Origin: Melanocharis versteri
Lineage: Eukaryota > Chordata > Aves > Passeriformes > Melanocharitidae
Assembly (NCBI GenBank): GCA_013397845.1
Contig: VZTG01008548.1
Span: forward strand, 124,001 to 188,000
Direction of reading: 5' to 3'
Length of the DNA: 64,000 bases
Position numbers and translations under genes: made by a program. Below, piece by piece: positions 28,201 to 40,200 of the stretch (its first letter is position 1; each line of letters starts with the position of its first letter). The notes below the pieces were generated by a model, which was not told where the DNA came from, made no database searches, and saw only the letters and a program-made list of their open reading frames with translations.

Positions 28201-31200
28201 TTTTGTCAGAAGAAAAGGCAGCATTGTGGCATCGTGCAGTTGTATTTGTGGTATTATTTTGCTTATAAGGTGGCAGCTTTTAAGTTTGAAAGACAGTGTT
28301 AAAATCACAGGTAATAAAAAGGCTGGGTTTCTATATTTTGTCTATGTCAAGCTGAATATCTCATAGTTTGCTGCAGGCCAGGAATGCAGCTGGCCTTTTA
28401 CTTAACTTGAGCAAAACCCTTCAGATAAAGCATGAAGAAAATATGTTTCTCTAGTGTTAACAGTAAGCAAAAGTTCCTTCATCAAAGGGTTCCATCATGA
28501 CAATCTGAGCTCCCTCTCATAGGATTCACTCCAATCACAAAGACTTGGTACTGCTGAGCATCCTTCTGGATTTGATTGATGTCTCTAGATTTCATAATCT
28601 ATATGCTTTTGTCTATTTTAGCATAAAGGCACTTGACATCCCTGCTGGACATGCAATTCCTCTGCATCATTACACCGATGGAAATCCATGTATAACATTC
28701 ATTCCTCACTGCACACATGCTATCCATTATCATACCTCTTCCTAATAGGATTTCAGTTACCGCCTGTTTGACAAAATCGATAGTTGCACGTCACATTGAA
28801 GATAATAATGCAGATACAAAATAAAATATATAAACAAGAACTATGCCAACCACATTGAGATATTGAATTTTAAAAACTATTTTATGCGTACAGCTGGTTG
28901 CTACAAAGCTAACACTATCCAAACATTATCCCATTTGAGTAGCATTGCAGATGTCAAAACTGATGTAGTTTAAAGGCCAGTTCACCACACAATATTTACA
29001 GAAATATTATGAAAGTCTGAAAGAGAACATTTGGTGTGAGTAGTTGTCATGTTACCACATCTCCATCAGTTTTCTTTTTGCAATATAAAAGCATGTGCAT
29101 AGAGAGTGATACCCAGGTATACTTCTGCTTGATTAGACACAAATGGCACATTTTTTGGTGAATCTCGTCTTCAAAGAATAGAGAATTATAAAAATTAAAT
29201 GACAACTACTGCTCTTCTTTTATCATTTTTTCATGGTGGACATAGCTGTGCATCTAGCAGACAATGCATATCACCTCTACATTTTTCCCTTCTCTTTTTT
29301 CTGCCCATAGTAGTTTTTCATGAGACCATATTCTAGATGCTATTGTGCCAAAGAGGACTTCAAATCCAGACACGAAGCGTCTGTCTTCCTTACAGAATCT
29401 CAAAATGAAATCCTGCAACAGAAGGCTCTAAACTGCAGGGTTTTGAAAAACCGTTAGAGTCTAGTTCACATTTTTGCATCTCAGCTTATGATAGTTTGAT
29501 GGGCTCTAAATAAAAGCAATATTGGCTGATGTCTTAAAGTACCAGAAAACTATTTTCCAGATACACTTCATTAACATCCTGGTATTCTCTTCTGTTCCAT
29601 CACAAGGTAAGCTAAAATCTTTGCAGCAGAAACACTCATAGCTATCCCACCATGTTCTGCTTTTAGCAGACAAAACACTGAATATGAAGCTGCTCTTTGG
29701 GACATGACATGGGATGCATGACAGCTCTGGAATGCTTTTTTAAACCCATGAGTAATCACTGCATTTTTTAAGAAAAATTCATTACCAAAATGATTATCCG
29801 ATGCAAATGTATTTCCAATGGCATTTTGCACTGCTTGCAAATTTTGCACTGCTTGCCTTTACAATTTAAGTTTGATGGTGCCTCATTGTAATGGAGCATA
29901 TGATATAAGCGCATAATTTGATATGTTAAAAGAGGAATTTATATTTTAGGCACACAGATTCCTCCAATGTTGCTTGGGTTGGATCCTCAAAATCAGTTTA
30001 GGTTTGAAAATTTGGAGTGGAATCCCCTGAAAAAAAAAGCTGACATGGAAACTTTCTTCTGACCTGAAAAAAATGTTTTATTCCATGAAAAGCAAAAAGA
30101 AAAGTAGAAGCGACAGCGATGGGATTTGAATCACCAATCACAAAGTCAAGTCTAATCTTCAACTGCTTTAGTGCTGGGCTGGAAGTAGGGATGATTTTGT
30201 GGGTTTTTTCACTCGTCTGAAATACTGGTGCGAAGAGTATCATGAACAGTATTTTCAATTATGAATTCTTCAAGAAGACTGGTTTAATTTTGTACAAAAT
30301 ACATAAACATTCAGTAAGCCAAAAAGCCAGTGTGAACACGTTTCCAGTAATGGCTAAAGACTTCACTTTCAGTTTCCAGCTCCTGCTTACAGGACCCTTT
30401 TATATATNTTCTGGATAGACCAGCCCTCTGTTGAATGGTGTGAGCCGAGGTTTCAAATTCTTCTGAGACATAAAAAGGGTTTCCATAAGGTTGCAGTGAG
30501 GATTTTAGGTCCCAATCTACTACATGGAGGAAAAGCAATATTCTGGAGGGATAAACAGGAAAAGGTCATATACAGATGTTAATATTTGGAGGATTCTTCT
30601 CTGGTCTTGTGCCTTTTCCCCAGGGGCAGACTAGAAAATCATTATAGAGGCACCACAAAGTTCTGTGGAAAATCAGAAAACGTAGGAGAAAAGATCAGAT
30701 TCTTGACATCACCATGGCAATTGATGGGTCTCAGGCCATCTGGAGATGGAACTGCCTAATTTTTCTTTAGCTAGTTAGCTACAGCAATAAAATGGTTCAT
30801 TTAAGAAAACCCTGTCCATGTGCCCTACTGCTGGAATGACTCAGGATGTAGTTCACAGGTTTGACCTTGCAGATGTGAAACACTCTGAAGTCACTGTCAA
30901 TTAGGTGTTTAAGGTTATGCATGTTACTCAAGTGCATCCAGCAACCATTAGATCCAGTTCTTAAACCCAGAAGGTCACTTTGTTTTGTTGAGTGTGTCCC
31001 TGTTTTTTAACTGACAAAACCCTCCATTATTCTATTTTAGATAGGCAAAACTTTTGAGGAATACTGGCAATGTTTTATAGAGTTGGTGGTTTTGCACGTT
31101 TTTGAAAAAAACTTTATTTCGCAGAAAGTATTTCACAGTTTTCTATTTTTGCTCTGTACGGAACTGAAAACAGAGGATATTGAGGTTCTGAGTTCACCTT

Positions 31201-34200
31201 TCATTTTCAGTTAAGAAAAAAATGTAGAGAAAACAAGGAATTTAAATATTGAGACAATAAAAAAAAAGACATTTAAAACACAGCATTTGCTTATGTCGTA
31301 CATTTTAAATTACTTTTGCATAAGGTTGAATATACAGAATCAATGGCTTTCCAAACACACTACAAAATGTCTTTTGTAAAGACTCTTTACAAAAGACAGC
31401 AAAAATTCTCCTTCCCTGCCATTTTTCATCAATTTCAAGATAGCACTTTACTTATATTCCTTAAAATAGCTCTTATCCCCATGCCTTTTTCATAACAGCT
31501 TTACCTTGCTTGCTTCCCTTTCGTCTCTGTACTTTCTCACACGCCAAAACCAGAACTAACACTAATTCCATGTTTTGACGATACCACGACTTAGGTGCGG
31601 TGTTCACAGAACTGCACAATCATAGAATGGTAGAGGTAGGAATGCACCTCTGGAGCTCATCTGATCCAAACCTCTGCTGAGAAGCATGGCCAGCTAGAGC
31701 CTGTCCATCAGGTATTTGTGCACATTGATAAGGTCGTCCCATAGCCTTCTGTTCTCTAAGCTCCACTCCCACTTCTGCCAGACTCTCCTTGCAGGTCAGG
31801 TACTTTATTCCCCTAACCATCTTCATGGTCATTCACATACACTCCAGGGCATCCATATCTCCTGTACTGAGAGTTCAGAACTGGACCCAACACTCCACAT
31901 CGGGCACACCAGTGCTGAGTAGAAGGGAATGATCACCTCCCGTCTTCTAAGGACAAGGCTCTCACTAATGCAGCTCAGGAAGCACTTGCTTTCTTTGGCG
32001 TAAGGGCAGGTTTCTGGTTCAGCCTGCTGTCCACCAGGAACCCCAGGTCCTTTCCTGCAAAGCTGCTTTTCAGTCAACCCCCAGTCTGTATAGAATCATG
32101 AGGTTATTTCTCCCAGATGCAGGACATGGCATTGCCCGCTGTTGATTTTCCTGAGATTCCTGTTGGCCCATCTCTCCAGACTGTCAAGGTCCCTCTAAGT
32201 TGCCACACAACTATAGAATCATAGAATTATTTTGGTTGGAAAAGACCTGTAAGATCATCAAGTCCAACTGTTAACCCAGCACTGCCAAGTCCACCACTAA
32301 ACCATGTCCCCAAGTGCCACATCCAAACATCTCCGAAATACCTCCAGGGATGGTGACCAACCAGTGTTGCATTGCTTGCTAATTTGTTGAGGGTGCACTC
32401 AGTGCCGTCATACATTACATTAAATTGAGTCAATCTAGCTTAACTTTCTGAAGTCCTGTCTGCCTGCTTCTGAGAACAGTGATTTCACAAGATAAACAAG
32501 ACACACCACAGTCTAGCACAGACAGGATAAACTATCATTTATTATGGTGAAGTTAACTGAGGCTAAACACAGTTGGGAAGCTCCAGTTTCCCAGGTGGGT
32601 CTCCTCAGAAGTTTATGATAATCTACAGAAGGGCTGCTGAAGCCTTTTCTCTCCCTTTGTCTCTCATCAATGTACACTTGACCAAGAGGGTCTGAATTAA
32701 GAGTACATGGCACAAAAGTCACCTTGGTCTTCCAAGTTGGTATCTTCTCGGCCATGAATAGCATCTATGACAAGAGCAGGCTGCTGCAGTCCTTGCTTGG
32801 ATTGATTTTAATAGCTTTGGAATTGCACACTAAGACCTCAGCAAAGCTCTCCCCTTCCAGAGCCTAAAAAAAGCAGTCTTCATATGCAAACATCTGTTCA
32901 CTTAGACTAAGTCTTTAATTTGAAAGGATCCAAAACATGACAGTATTTCAAACATGATCAGTGCAAACTTTGATGCAATGACCTTACCGCAGAAGTGAGA
33001 CGAGCAAGAATTTCAGCATTGGTTTCTGCCGTATCTTCTATTTTTTGATCAGGCCTTAAAAAATAAAAAAAAGATTTTATTATTTCTTTCATTCTGTTTC
33101 AACATCTTTTGATTCCTGGAAAGTAAGGAACTGTGTAGCCACAGGCACTAACGTAAAAGGGCCTTTGAGATTCCACATCAAAATGAGGACTGCAACATGA
33201 CAATAATTAATCGTGTCAGAAACGACAGAGTACACCCTTTGTCCCTTGCTGTCAAGAACTCTTTTGATCCGACCAACATGAAGCAGTGAGAGAATTCTTC
33301 AGCTTTAAAAATATGGTGAAGGACTGAAGAATGCAGGACCCTTTAGATCAGAATTGCTTGTTTGACTCCATATTTTGCTTTGCTAAAATCATACTCAATG
33401 AACAGAGCAAAGAATTTTCTGTTTGCCCACCACCCAGCTTCGCAAAGCTGTGGAGCAACACCTATAGAATACAATCTCGTGAAGATGAAAACAGACAACA
33501 TCAAAATAATTTTGTGACATGTGAATCTTGATATTCAGAAAAAATAACTGAAACTGAAAATAACATATTTAAGAAGCCATAAATAACCAAACTAAAGCAA
33601 TGGCTGAGAACACTATTAGGTTGTCTTGACAGTAACTCACAAGGAAGAGAGACTTCATGTGTCTTTTCAAAAGTGAGCCAATGAAGGTAGAACCCTCCTA
33701 GAAACTATCCCAGAAGTCTGGTCCACGTGGAAATCGCCACACAAAAGTGGGCAGTACAGGATAAGACTGTGTTTTTCTTCAAAAACAGTCTAACTCCCAT
33801 CACTAAAACATCTGTAAGCCTTTCAGAAGCTTTGACAATCAGAAGCATTACACCAATATGATAGGGTTATAACTATGGGAAGAAGTAAAAGAAAATGCCC
33901 TAGAGATCTTTACTTTTCATGGTATTGAAGCATGCTGGCAAGCTGAACAGAAACACAAAATTGCAGCTGCTGTAATAAACATAAATCCCAGGTACTAACA
34001 GAAGCTTCTGTCTTTGACTAAATTATTTAATCGCTTATATGCCTTGATGTCCTTAGGGAGAGAGCTGGCAACACATCTGGAATATGCAGCTGGTATATTG
34101 TGGTTCTCACATCCCATGTCCAAAAATTTCATTCTCTGATTAAAAAAATTAAGGTCAGAAAGCACAGAATGACATATGCATTCATTTTGGGGCAAGCATA

Positions 34201-37200
34201 TTCAGATCAAAATGGTAATTCAGATTAAAATCACAATTATTTTCACAACTGCCTTTCCTATTCAAAGAAAATGTGATTTAACATTTTACGTGTTATAAAC
34301 AGCCCAAAAGAAACAAATGAATGCATTTTCATTTACAAAGAGTGATTTATTCAGGTTTTCTCTTTATGATTTGGAATTAGGTTAAAATAACTGAACTCTT
34401 TCGATGTTTCTCTACACATCTGATCTCTTCCGATCTCTCAGAACCAGGCTAGGACCTGATCCTCCTAAATTGGAGGCAGAAGATAGCAGCTCAGTAGACA
34501 CAGCCACAGATGCGATCAATAAATCCAGGACAGAAGATAGCACAGCTATTTCCTTCTTGGGCCTTTATCACTTCATTTTCTATTTAAAAATATTCCCAGT
34601 ATTCATCTGCATATGAGCATCAGATACTTCTGAAACCATGAATATACTAAAAATTAGAGTCAGCTTTTCAGAATCAGAGAGGAAGGGTGTATTGTGACAC
34701 CCAGGCCAATGGACAAGAGCAACAGTTATCATCCTAATTCTTCCAAAAGTGGACAGCTAGGACCTAGTGGGGCTGGTACCAAAGAGGAGCTACAAAACTC
34801 AGGCAAACTAGTGCTTACACAGTTCAATGGTCTGTGGGCTCAGTCTGCTAAGCAGAGCGAGATGCAGGGATGCTTGTCCTAGATCTGCAAGCAGGCAAGT
34901 CAGTCTCCATACAGCACCTGAAAGCTGTTTGTGTTCAGCAAAAGCTTTCCAGGAACTCCGTAAGGCAGTAACTAAATCAATATCCCATCCTGCCTATTTG
35001 CATTTAAACTGAATTACTTTTAAGAATGGTTACTTTTCTGATATCAATAAAATGCAAATTGTTTCAGGACAGAAGGCAGAGAATATAGTGCAACACTTCT
35101 GAAAATAAAAAGCAATATAAGATTAAGAAAAAAACCTCTGCTAATACCTCTTCCAATAATTTTTTAAATTATTATGGGATACATTTCAACAGTCTCAGGT
35201 ACTGAGTGCATTCCTGAAATGTTCACTGAGTCTACCAGTGCTTCTGGGAATTGTTATAAACACTCCCATTTACAAAGATGGAAATAGAAGCACACAAGGA
35301 TTAAACACCTGATACAACACCATTGCAGTAACTGGAAAAGAATTCAGGAGGCATTTAGTGAGAGCCTAAGTGATTTCTCAAGGTTGTAAGGGAGTCCATG
35401 GCACAGCTTTCAATTCAGATTTTTTGTTCCCAGACTATTGCAATTTTCACTTGTTTTCTGCTCAAGTAGAATGACTGTGATTAACACTGGGTGTTTAATG
35501 ACCCCAAGAAGCCTCTTCATTTGTCCTGTCTCATTTGACAACATTCACAGGGTCTGAATCCTGTGGAATACACACAACAACATTAGCCTTCAGATTAGTA
35601 TGAGCTGCTGAAAATCTGCTATGTCCTGACTTGTTTTCCATGGTGAATTCCCGGCAATGTTATGTTGAATGTAAGGGATTTCCACCAAGGTTAACAGTGA
35701 GCATTTATTCAGGAACCATAAGCATATCTCAGACTTCAGAACAGTATTTTCATCGTAGAGCTTCCTATAGTTTTATTTGGTAACACCGCTAAAACTGACG
35801 AGAAACAAATAACAGATCCATCAAAAATCTGTACAGCAAGTAAAATCTGAGCTGTGTTTATTTGACAGGGTTTCCCGAACAGCTGCTGAAGGAAGTCCCG
35901 AGAGCTGCTACTGCCTTCTCAGGTCTACAGACCCCTTCTGGGAGAGCAGAACCACGGTACTTCAGAGACCCATCGAGGCACCCAGCAGCCCAGGCAAGCA
36001 CAAGGCTGCTGCCCACAGCTGCAGAGGAGACAGAGGTCATTTGCCTCTGGGACCACCAGGAGACGTCCAGCGTTCCCTTCTGGTGCACAAGCAGGCAGTT
36101 GCTTCTGATCTCGTCAAAAGCAGAGAATCTAATTAATGAAGTAAGAATTTCTCTGTCCTCATGTACATGTAGAGTTAATGCAGTCAATATAGACTGTGAG
36201 AAAAGCTAAGACAGAAAAATGAGTACAAAAATATTAAATATAAAAAATCCTATGCTTCTACTGCTATGCAAAACAGCTTCTATAGTCAAGAAAAGACAAA
36301 CCCTGCAGGGAAAGGTTTTTAGAATTGCTCTCTTTCCTCATGAAAAGGAGTATATGGCTTTATTTAACTAGGTCAGATAACTTCAACAAACATCTGATCA
36401 CACCTATTCCCTTTCTGACCGTGTTTTGAGTAGTTTATTATTTGCATTAAGCATGAAGAATTTTGAACCTGGAAAAGTCTCCTTCCACTTTAATATCACG
36501 TTCCCTCGAGGGTATACCATTATTTAAAATTCAATTCCTACAACATACACTTTTTCAAAAAGCACCCTCACCATCTGACAGGTAAAAGCTCCAGAAAACA
36601 ATTTTTCATTGACAATATTCCCAAAAGGAATCCAGCTTCAACTCAAATTTGAATAATGTGAGCAGGAAGGAGCTGGAAATGTACATTAATGAATAATTGT
36701 TCAATTCATGTGACAGGGATCATCTTCCACTGGAAATGGCAGCTGTACTGAAATGATAAAACTGCAAAGCAGACTGTAAACTTGAACCTAAAAAGCCTTC
36801 AATCCATTTTCCTACCCAGCATCCTTCACATAACACATCAATACGACCTATCTGTTCCATCCTTTTGATTCAAATCCTTTGAACGAGTAGACACAAACCA
36901 TGAAAAGTGGTCTGATTTACAGTGATGAGGAAAATCCCAATTCCCACTAAAATCAAGATCAAAATGCCCTGATATTTAAGGGACAGACAAACTGTTTAGC
37001 ACCAGAGTTGGCTGGAAGACAAGAATTTCTATTTGCAAAAATAGTCAAAGATCTTCTCCCATGTGAGTCAGCTGCTTAGAAGATCATAGCCAGTCCTGCT
37101 GCTCTAGCCAGCTTGGGGCTCTTGTCAATTGTCTACACTCACTCAAGCTGATCAAAAAAATGCATTTTAAAGGGAAGACCCACTCCAGAACTGCCAATAT

Positions 37201-40200
37201 TTGATTGGTGAGGGCAGTCAGCAGTAGGGGAGGGAATCAAGTTTCTGCCCTGAACCATGTAGAGAAATTACTGAGGTTTTTTTCTACCTGCTCAACATGT
37301 CTGAATTTAAGAATCTGGGCTTGAGACAGTTTACAGGGTCTTTGGCCTTCGTGTTCCTTTAAAATATTTCTACTGAACATTCATCTTAGAGAATAAGCAT
37401 TTTTGAAAGCTAATCTGTAGAGAAGGAAACTACTCATAGAAGAAAGTTTTGTCTCTGGCATCAAAGAGAATAAATTCTAGTACTGCCAGAGTAACAGCTC
37501 TCCAAAATATTGGGTTTGAGATATTCATGTTAGGGATAATGAAAGAATTTAACTCAACTTGTCTATTCAGGCCAACTCCTGCTGATTTACTGAAGCGTAA
37601 ATGGTCACGAGCCTCCAGAACTCTCACTAACACCTTTCTCCTCTATTTTGGCCTCTCACTGTGGAACAAATAACTATGGTTTCCTTCTAGCCACTCTAAA
37701 CAGGCAACCTTAGAGTGCAGACACATGAGCACAGAGAGTATGATAACATCCAATAGTCAGGTGAAAGAGGAGAGACACAGGAAGCAAAACTCTTAAAAGG
37801 CTTATTCTGAAAAAGGGATAATAATGTGAGACTACAGAGCTCTGGCAAACATACAGTAGAAAATTAAAATCAAATGACTGAAGGTACCACATTTCCACCC
37901 ATCTTGTCAATCCATCTGAAAGCTGATCCTGACACACCACAAGGGCATCTGATTTGCTAGTCAATCAGCACCAGAGCATCCCTGCTGCCAAGTTCATGCC
38001 AAATCTCCAAATGTAAGAGGAGACAAAAAAAAAACAACATATGCCCAGGTAATATAGCAAGCTAGAGGCAGCAAGCTAGTGGCTAAAAAACTGTAATATG
38101 TCCAAAACCCCAAGTCAAGTGCCTCCATTTTTCTATCCATACTGACGTTTTCAGAAGAAAAGCACATCTCTACAAGATTTGTCAACCCCCAAAAGAAAGC
38201 TGTCTCATTTGCAAGCTGATTTGGGGGTAAACAGTGTCATTGTAAGGCCAGACACTCAATAAAATAGTCAGTAGAAGTTGCAAACAGCTGTATGTGCACA
38301 CTTACAGATTGCACATGTCAATCCTGGGAGGAGACAGTGGCAGTAGTTGAAGTAGGAGCTTTACGCCATTCTTCCATGCTTCCTCTTTCTCAAATTCACA
38401 GAAAAGGTAGGTACATTCATCCGCTGAGAACTGGTAGAAAGCATGACTGTCTTGAAAATAGAGTTGTCTGTCCACTGTTAGAAATAATCATATTAGATAC
38501 CCTTTAAACCATCACCATGTAAAGGTTCCATACTCCTACCACATTCTTTATTGCACTTGATCTTAATGCTGAGTTGTACCATCACACAGAGCAAAAGGAT
38601 TGAAAATTTAACACAGAAACAATCCTGCCCTCTCAATTTAATTCAGCGCATCCAAACAGGAAAACCCCAAAACCTTAACTTAAAAATATCCAGGATCCTG
38701 AAATTCAAGCATTAAGACTGATGAGTATTTAATCAATTTCAGAATCAGGGATAAAATTTCAATTTCAGAATCAGGGATAAAAACCTTCCTCTTTTTTGTC
38801 ATATTTCTGAGTCTCAGTCTCCATTGGTTTCTAGACTGCTTTCATTAATGGTCAGGCACTAGTAAACAAAGTTCAGTAATGAGGATGCAGCCCATCATTA
38901 TTCCAGCTTCTCCTCAAATTCAGGACTACTGGATTTCTAGACTAGATTTGGATAAGAAGATGCATCAGTTGTATTCCCTGAAAAAAAAGGAATTTAATGG
39001 GGAAAAAGGGACAGAGTCCAAAGCCAAGCTCCTGCAACAAGTAATTTAGCCTTTGCTGAGGCTGCATGACCAGACATACTGTCAGTTTAGTTGAAGGAAA
39101 CCTTAAGGTACACTGTCAGTGTACATATGCAGACATCTTCCATAACTCCTCACCTTTTCACAAGAAAGAGGTTAAGTGTCTAGCACAGACCCCAGGGTGG
39201 GGTATGACCTGAGTTGAACTACCTAAGTAGTCCCAACCTCAAAGTAAAATCCATCAGACATCCAGAAGCTGGTTACCAGAGCTGGTTAGCAGAGTTAATT
39301 ATCACCAACCGTGTTAGCTGGACCAAATCCCCCAGTTTGGTGGGGGAGTTGGGGACAGCAGGGTAGAACCTGGCCTCACTTCCATCTCAAGGAGCTGGAT
39401 CCTCTCTCAAACCATTTTAATTAAAAATTATGGAAAACAGAGAGGAAATGAAAATCATTAATAGCTACAGAAGTCATCTGGTGAAGCCATGATCTGCAGC
39501 AACAAAACAGCTGCTGTCTTGTGAGAAACCTAAAATAGCTTGCGGGGGAAAAAAAAGGCTGGAAAAGACACGCACGCTGTCTGCAACTTGATAATAGGCA
39601 ATTACAGTTACAAAAGCAAAAGGAAAAAAACTGCCAAAAACAAGGGATTGATCTTTCATATTTATGAAAGGAAAGGTCACAGAGGTAAGCCTCCCAAAAA
39701 GACAGTAAAATAAAGAACTGGCAAGAAAATCAATCTGTGCTTTTTTTCTTTCCCTCCTCTGATCAAAACCACAACTCTTGTCCTATGCAGGAGAAAGGGA
39801 TAGCCTTCCTCACACTGGAAGTACTGTCAAGACTGACCTGACAATATAATGCCCATATCCAGGAGGAGCTGCCACACCCCAACTGCTGTAGATCTGCACT
39901 TGACAAAAGGGCACTGCTCCAAAAGCCAGTCTACCAGTTCTGATCCAACACAACTTCTCCTGAAAATAAGGAAAACATCACTTCTTAAACTACGGTAATG
40001 TTGAAACATCCTTTTATAATAAAGAGGTATTTTTTAAAGCTATCAAAAGTCAGCCTTTTTGTTCAGCAGAACAAACTCTCTGTCTCAATTCCTAATTTTT
40101 GTAAACCTATTCATTTCAAGGGAAGAAATCACATTGACAAGACTCAGGGGATACCTCTGGCTACAATGAGGGAACTTATGTTAGGTGAGCAAGTTCCCTT

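Larger units (their letters stand above)
26062..32987 (-). other. RAPGEF5 intron, 6.9 kb
   Basis: Contents are a pyrimidine-rich stretch (about 26660-27000), an 18-bp-period duplication (29823-29856), a single undetermined base at 30418, a short perfect hairpin (31368-31398) and a pair of CR1 elements, one nested in the other (31618-32450). The remainder appears to be unique intron sequence with no exon signal I could support. Confidence 0.7.
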
